Source: XYA12-FULL-58-9 sp001798605 (lineage in GTDB: Bacteria > Myxococcota > XYA12-FULL-58-9). From it: DNA of 55,201 bases. A program made the position numbers and the translations under genes. This document shows positions 9,011 to 16,458 of this stretch, one piece after another. The number at the start of each line of letters is the position of its first letter. Position 1 is the first letter of the stretch. The notes beneath the pieces are model-generated. The model made no database searches. It was not told the DNA's origin and saw nothing but the letters and a program-made list of their open reading frames with translations. Location: assembly GCA_036736205.1 (NCBI GenBank), contig DAINMX010000011.1:1-55201 (forward strand), written 5' to 3'.

Positions 9011-9535
9011 CTACTTTTTGCGGCGCTTCTTTGCGGCGGCAACCAATTGGTCCACGGTTGACTGTTGGCGAACCTGCGCTCCCATCAAAGTTGCGAGATC
9101 GGCGCTTGTCGCTTGCAGCCGCTCTGCTAGGGTCTTGATGATCGCTCTGTAGATGATCAATCCCGCCTCAGGAAGGTCGTTGCAGAACTTGTGTAGAATC
9201 GGTTGGCGAATAATCGCGCAAGTTGTGTCTTGGCTGGAGGAACAAGTGGCGCTGCGCTTTGACCCCTCGAGGAACAGCGCCATCTCACCGAAGAAACCGC
9301 CCGGTCCGAGGAAGGCCAAAAACTGTCCGTTCGCCTTGGTAACGTTGACGCCACCTTCCACGACGACATAGAGCGCGTCAGCCTCCTCGTCCTCGCGTAC
9401 GATAATCGATCCAGCGGGAATTTGCTCCAACCAAACCTCGTCGGCGAGCGCCGCCAACTGGATATCGGTAAGGTCCGTGAACAACGGATTGTTGCGAAGG
9501 GCACTCTTGATGTTCGCGGGACTCGGGCCGACCAT
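9011..9535 (-). CDS. Cyclic nucleotide-binding domain protein
   Basis: 174 residues with one cNMP-binding domain at about 15-130. It keeps the phosphate-binding cassette almost intact (GFFGEMALFLEG followed by KRSAT), unlike the Crp-like protein at 345-1115, so real cAMP or cGMP binding is plausible. There is no helix-turn-helix; the C-terminus is a helical tail ending in a Lys/Arg-rich run (AAAKKRRKK). It lies 75 bases downstream of a receiver-like gene on the same strand, which suggests a small signalling operon. It might act as a regulatory subunit for another protein, but no partner enzyme is present here. Confidence 0.85.
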   Translation of the reverse strand: MVGPSPANIKSALRNNPLFTDLTDIQLAALADEVWLEQIPAGSIIVREDEEADALYVVVEGGVNVTKANGQFLAFLGPGGFFGEMALFLEGSKRSATCSSSQDTTCAIIRQPILHKFCNDLPEAGLIIYRAIIKTLAERLQATSADLATLMGAQVRQQSTVDQLVAAAKKRRKK

Positions 9536-9610
9536 TCGTGTTTTTTAGCACGGCTCGCGGCGTGGGGAAACTGGCAAAGGTGCGTTGGGTGTCTGAGTTG
9601 AGTGTTTGCG

Positions 9611-10066
9611 TCAACGCTGTCGGCCATCATCGTCGTCGCTGGCGTCGCCGCCGTCGCCCGTCTCGGCGTCCTCGGAGATATATTGCCGGACGTTCAGATG
9701 CAGAGTGTCAAAGAGCTCGCGGACCTTCTCGAGCAAAGCGTCGTCGTCGTACGGTTCGGCCAGATAGGCATCGGCACCGACCTCCGCGCCCACGAAGCGC
9801 TCTTCGCTGCCGTCTTTGCCAATCAACAATACTCCCACTTTCTTGGTTGCTTCCTCTTGTTTGATGCGAAGGCAAACATCAGTCCCCTCGACCTCCGGCA
9901 AATCGACGTGCAGGACAGCCAGTTGCGGCCCATACCGTGCAACGCTGGAAAGCGCTTCGGCACCAGATTGCGCGGTCAGACAACGGAAATTGTTGGCCTC
10001 GAAGGTGTCAACCAGCTCCTCGAGACGTGCGGGATCGGGATGACCGATGAGCACGACGTTTCTCAT
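9611..10066 (-). CDS. Degenerate response-regulator receiver (pseudo-receiver) protein
   Basis: 151 residues from ATG 10066; longer upstream reading is possible but the receiver fold starts here (MRNVVLIGHPDPARLEELVD). The CheY-like pattern is clear (QSGAEAL, then LPEVEGTDVCLRI, then GADAYLAEPYDDDALLEKV), but the key residues are changed: the phospho-acceptor Asp position is His53, the N-terminal acidic pair is replaced by GHPD, and the conserved Lys near the end is Glu104. Classical phosphorylation is therefore unlikely. The tail is very acidic (GDASDDDDG). It probably forms an operon with the cNMP-binding protein downstream. Confidence 0.8.
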   Translation of the reverse strand: MRNVVLIGHPDPARLEELVDTFEANNFRCLTAQSGAEALSSVARYGPQLAVLHVDLPEVEGTDVCLRIKQEEATKKVGVLLIGKDGSEERFVGAEVGADAYLAEPYDDDALLEKVRELFDTLHLNVRQYISEDAETGDGGDASDDDDGRQR

Positions 10067-10255
10067 GGCCACAACATAACCAAAACGGCGTCTGTCTGCA
10101 CCAGGTGAAATGTGATTCGAAGGTGGGCGAGAATTGCTCGAATTCGCGTCCATGCGTGGACGATCGCCCAAATCCGTACGCCGCTCGCGGACACCGCACA
10201 TCAATGCACATCAATGCATTGGCGCGCCGTCGCAAGTGCGCTAGGAGCGTATGGC

Positions 10256-11062
10256 ATGGATGTTATTCCCCAGGGCGCTGCCATCGACAGCGTCGAGCCC
10301 ATCCCCAATGACGATCGGATCGATCTGCACCCGGGGGTGGTGGACCTGTGGTGTTTCTTTTACGAGGAGCGTGACGAAGGCGCGCTCAAGACTGCCTACG
10401 AGTCTTTGATGACCTCCGCGGAGCGGAGACGATGTGACAGATTTCGTTTCGAGAAGGACAGGCGCATGTTTCGCGCTACCCGCGCATTGGTGCGAACCGT
10501 CCTTACGCGATATCAGAACGTGGCCCCCGCAGACTGGCAGTTCGACGAAGGTGAGTACGGAAAGCCTTACATCAGCGGTCCGGCGGCAGCACCAAAGCTG
10601 TCCGTCAATCTCACCAACACCAAGGGGTTGGTGGTATGCGCGGTGTCGGCCCCTGGTGGTGAGCTCGGTGTCGATGCGGAAAACCTGACCCGCACCAGCG
10701 ATACGATCGCCATCGCCGACCGATTCTTCTCTGCAAGTGAGGTGCGGGCGCTCCATGCCCAACCCGAGCACAAACAACAGGAACGGTTCTTCACCTACTG
10801 GACGCTCAAGGAGAGCTATATCAAGGCCCGCGGCATGGGACTTGCGATTCCCCTTGGCCAGTTCTCCTTTCTCGTGGATGACGGCGACAGGATTGGCATC
10901 GCCTTTGACCCGCGACTCGAGGACGACCCGAGTCGCTGGCAATTCGCCTGGATGCGGGCGGATCCACATTTCGTCATTGCGGTAGGTGCCGACGTGAGCC
11001 CCCATCCCATGCGGCTTCGTTTTCGCAAGGTGATCCCGCTTGCGGATGAGGTCATGAAGTGA
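10256..11062 (+). CDS. 4'-phosphopantetheinyl transferase, Sfp type
   Basis: 268 residues from ATG 10256, chosen for the AGGAG 8 bases upstream. The enzyme transfers the phosphopantetheine arm of CoA to a Ser of acyl- or peptidyl-carrier proteins. The Mg2+ and CoA residues are visible: GVDAEN with Asp140 and Glu142, and the signature YWTLKESYIKARGMGL with Trp182, Lys185, Glu186 and Lys190. Length and order match the long Sfp/EntD class used for polyketide and peptide synthases rather than the short AcpS type. The window also carries a lone PKS-type acyltransferase at 16459-17769, but no carrier protein or synthase is seen here. The metallophosphatase starts 18 bases downstream. Confidence 0.9.
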   Translation: MDVIPQGAAIDSVEPIPNDDRIDLHPGVVDLWCFFYEERDEGALKTAYESLMTSAERRRCDRFRFEKDRRMFRATRALVRTVLTRYQNVAPADWQFDEGEYGKPYISGPAAAPKLSVNLTNTKGLVVCAVSAPGGELGVDAENLTRTSDTIAIADRFFSASEVRALHAQPEHKQQERFFTYWTLKESYIKARGMGLAIPLGQFSFLVDDGDRIGIAFDPRLEDDPSRWQFAWMRADPHFVIAVGADVSPHPMRLRFRKVIPLADEVMK

Positions 11063-11080
11063 TGGCGACGCGGTGATGCG

Positions 11081-11893
11081 ATGAAGTTGTGGGCAGTGAG
11101 CGATCTTCACGTGGGACCGAGCAAGGGTCGCGATCGGCTGGCGCAGATCCCCTCGCATCCTGAAGATTGGCTGGCGCTCGTCGGCGACATCGGTGAAAGC
11201 CAGGACGATCTGCGATACGTCTTGGGGGAACTTGCTCCACGGTTTCGCCAACTCATTTGGGTACCGGGCAACCACGAGCTATGGACGCTGCCGGGGCGCG
11301 ATACGCTGCGGGGCGAGGCCAAGTATCAGGCGCTTGTCGATATGTGTCGTGAGCAGCGCGTGTTGACTCCCGAGGATCCCTATCAGGTGTTCGAAGGCGA
11401 GCAGGGCCCCCTATGGGTGGTGCCGATGTTCACGCTCTACGACTACTCGTTCAGCCCCCCTGGATCGACGCCGCTGGAAGCGGTCGCGTGGGCCAGACAA
11501 GCGGGAGTTGACGCGATGGATGAGGTGTTGCTTCACCCCGATCCCTATCCATCGAGGCAACAGTGGTGCATTGAACGTTGTCAGCGCACCGAATTGCGCA
11601 TCACCGAGACAATCAAACAACACAACTTACCCACTGTACTTATCAACCATTTCCCCTTGAGCGAAGAGCTCGCAGTCTTGCCGCGGGTACCACGATTCAA
11701 GGTGTGGTGCGGCACTCATCGTACGAGCGATTGGCCAAGGCAGTTCCGTGCGGCGGCGGTGGTCTTCGGCCACCTGCACATTCCCCAGAAACGTATCCTC
11801 AACGGAGTTCCCCATTACGAGGTCTCCTTGGGGTGGTGGCCCAATCCGCGGACCAAACTTCACCAGGTGTTGCCCGGCCACAACATCCAATGA
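11081..11893 (+). CDS. Calcineurin-like metallophosphoesterase
   Basis: 270 residues with all the blocks of the binuclear metallophosphatase fold: Asp8 and His10 in SDLHVG, Asp36 in GDIGE, Asn64-His65 in GNHEL, NHFPL in the middle and GHLHIPQ near the C-terminus. It is cytoplasmic with no signal peptide. The family hydrolyses phosphomono- or diesters and the substrate cannot be told from sequence. It lies 18 bases after the phosphopantetheinyl transferase on the same strand, so co-expression is likely. It converges with the Mrp-NifX remnant, with only 3 bases between the two stops. Confidence 0.9.
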   Translation: MKLWAVSDLHVGPSKGRDRLAQIPSHPEDWLALVGDIGESQDDLRYVLGELAPRFRQLIWVPGNHELWTLPGRDTLRGEAKYQALVDMCREQRVLTPEDPYQVFEGEQGPLWVVPMFTLYDYSFSPPGSTPLEAVAWARQAGVDAMDEVLLHPDPYPSRQQWCIERCQRTELRITETIKQHNLPTVLINHFPLSEELAVLPRVPRFKVWCGTHRTSDWPRQFRAAAVVFGHLHIPQKRILNGVPHYEVSLGWWPNPRTKLHQVLPGHNIQ

Positions 11894-11896
11894 CGT

Positions 11897-12541
11897 CTAA
11901 TGGTCGCAGACGTTCTCACCAGTCTTCAGCTTGCCCTCGAGATAGTCGGTGACAACCTGTTTCGGTTCCCCTGCAGCGGCTCCGACTACCACCTTGATAT
12001 TGTTTTGGGCAAAGAGACTTTGCGCACGCGCCCCCATGCCGCCGGTGATGATCAGATTTGCTCGTTGTTCGTGCAGCCACCGTGGAAATACCCCGGGCTC
12101 GTGGGCTGGGGGATCCAACATGGTCTCGCCCAGAATGGTTTTCGACTCGGGGTCTACGTCGAAAATCGCGAACCGTTCGCAGTGCCCAAAGTGCATGCAC
12201 AACTGGCCTTGGGCCACCGGAATCGCGATCTTGAAACTGCCGTCTTGGGACAACTTTGGCGTTGCGGGAGCATCCTCGGCGATGTCCGATTCCAAGAGGG
12301 GCCGCACGATTCGAGCAAAGGCCTTGGCTGACTCGGAGTGGGGATGTGCTTGGACAATGGTTTTGCCTTCGTCGCCTGAGGCAACAACTTCCACTCCCAT
12401 GGGGATAGCCCCAGAAAGGGCACGCCCATGTCGTCGGCCATCTGCTTGCCGCCTTGGGTGCCAAAGATGTTGACGTCGCCCGGGAGGTGGTCGAAAACGA
12501 AAGGAGGAAGAAGACCCTGTTGAGCGATCTCGAGTTTCTGG
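11897..12541 (-). pseudogene. Frameshifted, N-truncated Mrp-type ATPase fused to NifX-like domain
   Basis: Reading leftwards, an Mrp/NBP35 C-terminal segment (FGTQGGKQMADDMGVPFLG) runs in one frame and then continues in another as GAIPMGVEVVASGDEGK, which is the rest of the Mrp pattern. The switch falls in a G run near 12412-12417 that is one base short of restoring the frame. The Mrp N-terminus with its P-loop is absent; upstream sequence becomes the HipBA promoter. The second half is an intact dinitrogenase iron-molybdenum cofactor (NifX/NifB-like) domain (IAIPVAQGQLCMHFGHCERF, then IITGGMGARA). The same architecture is known in MrpORP-type Fe-S carrier proteins of sulfate reducers. The downstream part (about 12300-11897) could still be translated as a NifX-like protein. 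Confidence 0.75.
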
Positions 12542-12589
12542 TTGGTACGAGACTTTCGGACTGACGGATAGTCGATAAGTCAAATAACA

Positions 12590-12620
12590 TTGACATATAT
12601 GTGCAATATATGTCTATAAG
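12590..12620 (+). promoter_or_regulatory. hipBA promoter with 23-bp perfect palindromic operator
   Basis: TTGACA at 12590-12595 is a consensus -35 box, with TATAAG at 12615-12620 (19-base spacer) or TCTATA at 12613 (17-base spacer) as -10. Between and over them lies GACATATAT-GTGCA-ATATATGTC (12592-12614), a perfect inverted repeat with 9-base arms. This is the expected place for HipB-type autorepression. Transcription would start within a few bases of ATG 12631, and no Shine-Dalgarno is seen, so the message is probably leaderless or nearly so. Confidence 0.7.
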
Positions 12621-12630
12621 TAAATTATAA

Positions 12631-12885
12631 ATGACATTTGTGAATACACTGCAGCAATTGGGGCAAGTAGTTAGGGAAGCCAGGCGGGCCGCGAAGATGA
12701 CACAAGCAGAGCTCGCCAGCCAATCTGGTGTGAGTCGGTACACGGTGATTCGGTTTGAGACAGGTAAGCTGCCAGACATCAACTACAAGACCTTGGTGAG
12801 CATCTTGCGGGCGCTGGGTCTGGAGCTTCAGGTCGGTGAAGAGCGGGTGAGTGGTTTGCCCATTCTTGGAGAAGGGGATGACTGA
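12631..12885 (+). CDS. hipB: HipB-like XRE antitoxin
   Basis: 84 residues, almost entirely one XRE/Cro-type helix-turn-helix (REARRAAKMTQAELASQSGV then RYTVIRFETGKLP), the size and type of HipB antitoxins. It should bind the 23-bp palindrome at 12592-12614 and neutralise the HipA-like kinase. Its stop overlaps the kinase start by 8 bases, the usual coupling in toxin-antitoxin operons. The upstream sequence is markedly AT-rich compared with the surrounding genes, consistent with horizontal transfer. Leaderless translation is likely because no RBS precedes the ATG. Confidence 0.85.
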   Translation: MTFVNTLQQLGQVVREARRAAKMTQAELASQSGVSRYTVIRFETGKLPDINYKTLVSILRALGLELQVGEERVSGLPILGEGDD

Positions 12886-14095
12886 GCTCGCAGTCTGGGT
12901 TGGCAATCGTCGCGTCGGAACGCTCCACTACGCGGACTATGCCCATACCTTCAGATACGACACCCCCGCTGCACTCGACCCGCATCTAGATCTAGTGTCG
13001 TTGACCATGCCAGTGCGAATGAAATCCTATGATACCCAGGTCTTGCCACCGCCATTTCAATCGGTCCTACCCGAAGGCGATCTGTTGCTGCGGCTGCGCT
13101 TCCGATACGGCAAGGCACTCGATCTCGACACCGACGTCAATCTGCTTCGACTGGTCGGGCACAACACCATCGGCAGATTGACTTTTCGCGACGTGGATGA
13201 CGCTGAGCCGGTGGAGGGCGCTGGGCCAGAGGCAAAGCAAGACCGTCGGCACAAAGAGCTGCCGCTCGACTCCATATTGCGTCACCCCGACGCTGCCGAG
13301 TTGCTCAGCGAGCTCATCGACATCTATGGCATTCGCTCCGGTGTGGGAGGTGTTCACCCCAAAGTGCTTCTCGAAGGGCACGGCCGACAGTTGACCTTGA
13401 CCAGCGAAGACCTCATCCTCAAAGCGGCTGGCGCTCAGTATCCTCATCTCCCCGTAAACGAGTTCTTCTGCATGCAGGCGAGTCGGGCTTCCGGGATCCC
13501 AACGACGACATGTCACCTCTCCGATCGTCGCGATCTCCTTGTGCTCGAACGGTTTGATCGTGGGAACAAGGGTGAGGCACTGGCTTTCGAAGAGATGTGC
13601 GCGCTGTTGCGACTTGGTCGCAACGGTAAATACAACGGCTCCTATGAGCAAATTGCGCAGGTCATCCGTTCGATACCCTGCCAGAACGTGACGCAAACCA
13701 TGGAGACGTTTTTCCGCATGGTCCTGTTGGCCATGGCCACCCGCAATGGGGATGCTCACCTGAAAAACTTTGGCGTACTTTACGACACGACCGGAGCGGT
13801 TCACCTGGCACCTGCATACGACCTCGTCACGACGACAGTGTATCTCGCCAAAGACCACCCAGCCCTCGAGCTCGGTGGCCGCAAGTTGTGGGCCAGCAAG
13901 GAGCAGCTCTTCGATTTTGGTACTGGCCCGTGTGACCTGCGTCCTGCAGTGGTGCGTCGCAGCCTTGAGGCTGTGCGCGTGGGTCTGGTCGATACCGCCA
14001 AAGACCTCGAGAGGTTTGGCAGCGAGAATCCAGAATTCAACGAATTGAGCCAAGGGATGCGGCGACAATGGCAGCTCGGACTTCAGGGGTTGTGA
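12878..14095 (+). CDS. hipA: HipA-like serine/threonine kinase toxin
   Basis: 405 residues from ATG 12878, which overlaps the antitoxin stop by 8 bases; an ATG nine codons earlier is less likely. The N-terminal HipA_N-like part (MTELAVWVGNRRVGTL) is followed by GVHPKVLLEG, the ATP-binding loop of HipA, and the catalytic core NGDAHLKNFG with Asp292, then PAYDL with metal-binding Asp315. HipA kinases phosphorylate glutamyl-tRNA synthetase or related targets and cause growth arrest. All visible catalytic residues are present, so the toxin looks functional. The specific target cannot be told from sequence. Confidence 0.9.
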   Translation: MTELAVWVGNRRVGTLHYADYAHTFRYDTPAALDPHLDLVSLTMPVRMKSYDTQVLPPPFQSVLPEGDLLLRLRFRYGKALDLDTDVNLLRLVGHNTIGRLTFRDVDDAEPVEGAGPEAKQDRRHKELPLDSILRHPDAAELLSELIDIYGIRSGVGGVHPKVLLEGHGRQLTLTSEDLILKAAGAQYPHLPVNEFFCMQASRASGIPTTTCHLSDRRDLLVLERFDRGNKGEALAFEEMCALLRLGRNGKYNGSYEQIAQVIRSIPCQNVTQTMETFFRMVLLAMATRNGDAHLKNFGVLYDTTGAVHLAPAYDLVTTTVYLAKDHPALELGGRKLWASKEQLFDFGTGPCDLRPAVVRRSLEAVRVGLVDTAKDLERFGSENPEFNELSQGMRRQWQLGLQGL

Positions 14096-14144
14096 TGGCA
14101 CCACACACCAAACAGCCAGCGCCGGCTTGAACAGCGCTCCTGTG

Positions 14145-14396
14145 TCAGTGATGTCTGCCGCAACAACCTCCCGGGCCAGCGCAACCGGCATCGGATGGTG
14201 TTCCACCGCAGCAGGAAGTGTCGCTGTCAGTAGCGGACCCGGGCTTGGACGAACCCGATAGGGACGAGTGTGCCGAAAGAAGTTTCTTCACCTTGCTACT
14301 TCCGCACGACTGGCATTGCGGGACATCCGACGATTTTGCGATGAGCGACTCTGTGGTCTCACCGCAATCCAAACAGAGAAAATCATGCAATGGCAT
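14145..14396 (-). CDS. FmdB-family zinc-ribbon protein
   Basis: 83 residues starting MPLHDFLCLDCGETTE, with a paired CxxC further on (QCQSCGSSKVKKLLS), which is the one-metal zinc ribbon of FmdB regulators. The tail after residue 45 is Ser/Gly-rich and ends in a Cys/Gly/His-rich stretch (CCGG, CAGPGGCCGRHH) that could bind a second metal, also common in this family. Function is not established; FmdB was proposed as a regulator of formamidase and amidase genes. It converges with hipA. The start is clear from the family N-terminus. Confidence 0.85.
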   Translation of the reverse strand: MPLHDFLCLDCGETTESLIAKSSDVPQCQSCGSSKVKKLLSAHSSLSGSSKPGSATDSDTSCCGGTPSDAGCAGPGGCCGRHH

Positions 14397-14551
14397 CGCC
14401 TGTCTCCTTCTTGGTCTGATTGCACACGACGCCGTTGAATCCGAAATCCTCCTGGGTGGGAAACTCTACTCTCACTGTTGCTCTCCTGTCACCTCGCGAA
14501 ATCCGGCGGTTGTCGAGACAAAGGACACGGGGTGAATCTGGCGGTCCAGCA

Positions 14552-14632
14552 TCAGTGGGACCTCTCGAACGAAATGTTGAGCCTTTTCATTTTTCGCCAA
14601 AGTGTTGTCTTGTGCATGCCGAGCTCGTTGGC
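14552..14632 (-). CDS. C-terminal end of sigma-54-dependent regulator (cut by gap)
   Basis: Immediately left of the N run, the minus strand reads ANELGMHKTTLWRKMKRLNI and ends FERSH-stop. This is the Fis-type helix-turn-helix that closes NtrC-like sigma-54 activators (A..LG...TTLWRK.K...I). The AAA+ domain that should precede it is missing inside the gap. The piece on the other side of the gap is on the same strand and may be the N-terminus of the same gene. Confidence 0.7.
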   Translation of the reverse strand, partial: ANELGMHKTTLWRKMKRLNISFERSH

Positions 14633-14732
14633 NNNNNNNNNNNNNNNNNNNNNNNNNNNNNNNNNNNNNNNNNNNNNNNNNNNNNNNNNNNNNNNNNNNN
14701 NNNNNNNNNNNNNNNNNNNNNNNNNNNNNNNN
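14633..14732. other. Assembly gap, exactly 100 N
   Basis: A run of 100 N, the customary placeholder for a scaffold gap of unknown length. Genes on both sides are cut by it, so the real gap probably hides about a kilobase if a complete sigma-54 activator spans it. The size is inference. Confidence 0.98.
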
Positions 14733-14889
14733 GCATCAGGACTGACAACGCCTTGGTGTCGATGTGATCCACGGTGAACACGCCATCGGCGATCGAATCG
14801 AGGATGACATCGCGTGAGGTCGGCTTTGGCGGTGCCGACTCAACCAACACAAGTTTTGATGTCGATAATTGGCGCTTCATCGTTCGCAT
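14733..14889 (-). CDS. Possible N-terminus of sigma-54 regulator (cut by gap)
   Basis: About 52 codons from ATG 14889 run into the gap. The segment DVILDSIADGVFTVD matches the start of a PAS domain as found at the N-terminus of many sigma-54 activators. What follows (HIDTKALSVL) does not follow the usual PAS pattern, so either the domain diverges or the contig end is unreliable. Same strand and right order for joining to 14552-14632. An ATG three codons downstream is an alternative start. Confidence 0.45.
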
Positions 14890-15239
14890 CCAGTCCGAGA
14901 ACCAGAATCAGGCTTCGACCGCAAGGTCTTTTCGTCAAGTTCTCGCCTTTTCATCGGTCCTTCAAACGGATCGAGCTGGAACGAGTTCCGGATGTCGAGG
15001 CCAAAACCTACTCGCCGGTGATGCAACACGGCGGATGGGGCATTCGATACAGAAGAGGAGGGAAGGCGTACAACGTCAGCGGCAAAAAGGGTGTAATGGT
15101 GACTTTCAACAATGCCAAGACGCTGCTGATTGGCTCTCAGAAACCGGAAGAACTTGAGGTCGCGATCAAATCTGTATGGCAGTCACCTGCGCACCAAGAC
15201 GCAGTTTCGCAGGGGAATGCAATGTTTTCTTTGAGCTGA
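14859..15239 (+). CDS. N-truncated remnant of a bacterial PH-like membrane protein
   Basis: The frame from about 14904 to 15239 encodes RIRLRPQGLFVKFSPFHRSF, then QHGGWGIRY, KAYNVSGKKG and LLIGSQKPEEL, a pattern I recognise from small two-helix membrane proteins with a PH-like domain and no known function. The membrane helices that should come first are missing, and ATG 14859 only adds a short unrelated stretch that overlaps the sigma-54 gene start on the other strand. I read it as a truncated, probably dead copy, though translation from 14859 is possible. Confidence 0.5.
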   Translation: MSIIGASSFASSPRTRIRLRPQGLFVKFSPFHRSFKRIELERVPDVEAKTYSPVMQHGGWGIRYRRGGKAYNVSGKKGVMVTFNNAKTLLIGSQKPEELEVAIKSVWQSPAHQDAVSQGNAMFSLS

Positions 15240-15324
15240 CCCCGGTAGCTGACCCCGGTGCGGTCATCGAATGCCGCGCCTCCATCAGTCAGCGTCGGCC
15301 GTGTTTGACTCCCATTCTCTGTTG

Positions 15325-15353
15325 TTGCACTATTATATTCGATCGGATATATT
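15325..15353 (+). promoter_or_regulatory. Leaderless promoter of XRE/nucleotidyltransferase pair with palindrome
   Basis: TTGCAC at 15325-15330, a 17-base spacer and TATATT at 15348-15353 make a good sigma-70 promoter. The expected start point, 6 to 7 bases downstream, coincides with the A of ATG 15360, so the message should be leaderless; no Shine-Dalgarno is present. Over the -10 box lies an 18-base near-palindrome (15334-15351, one mismatched pair) suited to repression by the XRE protein. Confidence 0.65.
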
Positions 15354-15359
15354 CATCAA

Positions 15360-15866
15360 ATGAACGAGGTTCTTAAACTGCGACAGCGAGTCGGGGTCAC
15401 CCAGGCCGTTCTTGCGGATCTGACTGGTACATCGCAGCCGACCATTGCTGCCTATGAAGGTGGCACCAAGACACCCACCGTGCGAACACTCCAAAGGTTG
15501 GCCACAGCCGCTGGCCTGCATATGACGATTGAATTTGTCCCCCCCCTGACCCGCGAGGACCGGCGCAGCCTGTTTCTTCACCACGCCATCGCTCTTGAAC
15601 TCAAGAATAATCCAGACGTGGTTCGAAGATCGGCACAAAAGAACATCAGGCTCATGAAACAGAAGAATCCTGGCGCGAAGAGCTTGCTCAATCAGTGGGA
15701 GGTGTTGCTGAAGCTGCCGGTTGAAGCTCTCCAAAGCGTCATTGTGGACGAGCGGCCATACGCCCGTGAGCTGCGCCAAACCACACCCTTTGCTGGCATC
15801 CTTTCGGCCGATGCACGGGCAAAGGTGTACCGGAACTTCAGGGCCAATGAGGAAGGCGAAACGTGA
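15360..15866 (+). CDS. XRE-family antitoxin-type regulator
   Basis: 168 residues. The first 60 are an XRE helix-turn-helix (LRQRVGVTQAVLADLTGTSQ then TIAAYEGG). The remainder is a helical domain (LFLHHAIALELKNNP, then RELRQTTPFAGILS) that I recall from regulators paired with nucleotidyltransferase toxins. The stop overlaps the GTG start of the partner by 4 bases (GTGA), so the two are coupled. It probably represses its own promoter through the palindrome at 15334-15351. AT-rich control region and neighbouring gene fragments point to a mobile accessory patch. Confidence 0.8.
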   Translation: MNEVLKLRQRVGVTQAVLADLTGTSQPTIAAYEGGTKTPTVRTLQRLATAAGLHMTIEFVPPLTREDRRSLFLHHAIALELKNNPDVVRRSAQKNIRLMKQKNPGAKSLLNQWEVLLKLPVEALQSVIVDERPYARELRQTTPFAGILSADARAKVYRNFRANEEGET

Positions 15867-16393
15867 AACGAGCTGAGTTTGAGCATTGTGTGCGTGCCGC
15901 CGGTGCCATCCTGGAAACGGACAAGCTGTTGATCATCGGAAGCCAGGCTCTTCATGGGTCAATATCAAAGGAGGTTCCAGAAGAGGCCGAGCGATCCGTC
16001 GAAGTCGATATTGCTGTCTTTGGCGACAAAGGTGACAAGGCGGACCTCGTCGACGGTGCCATAGGAGAAGCATCTCAATTCCACGAGACCTTTGGGTATT
16101 ACGCGCAGGGCGTTGTTCAGGAGACAGCAGTCTTGCCCCAAGGGTGGAAGAAGCGCCTGGTGCGCTTCAAGTCCCCAAACACGAGGGGTGTAGAAGCACA
16201 CTGTTTGGAAATTCACGATCTTTGGATCGCGAAAGCCATCGCCAATCGTCCCAAAGACATTGAGTTTTGCAATGCATTGAAGAAACGTAGACTTGTCCGT
16301 GTGCAGGTATTGTCTGAGCGTCTCAAGAAGGTCCACGCAATAGACGATGCGGTGCGCGCCATGGTGGTGACGCGTATCAACTCCCAAGCGTAA
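15863..16393 (+). CDS. Nucleotidyltransferase-fold toxin candidate (DUF6036-like)
   Basis: 176 residues from GTG 15863, which has GAGGAAGG upstream and overlaps the preceding stop. The nucleotidyltransferase core is visible as GSQAL at 26-30 and the acidic pair Glu47/Asp49 in SVEVDIAVF, in place of the usual Gly-Ser and Asp-x-Asp. A central LEIHDLWIAKAIA segment is typical of the DUF6036/AbiEii-like group, which includes toxins that modify tRNA. Cytoplasmic. Pairing with an XRE gene on a self-regulated leaderless promoter supports a type II or IV toxin-antitoxin system. The target is unknown. Confidence 0.75.
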   Translation: MKRAEFEHCVRAAGAILETDKLLIIGSQALHGSISKEVPEEAERSVEVDIAVFGDKGDKADLVDGAIGEASQFHETFGYYAQGVVQETAVLPQGWKKRLVRFKSPNTRGVEAHCLEIHDLWIAKAIANRPKDIEFCNALKKRRLVRVQVLSERLKKVHAIDDAVRAMVVTRINSQA

Positions 16394-16458
16394 GCAACAA
16401 TGCGCAGGGGTCGAGGACCGGCCCCGTGAACCGGCGGCGAGAACTGGCCCGTGAACGC

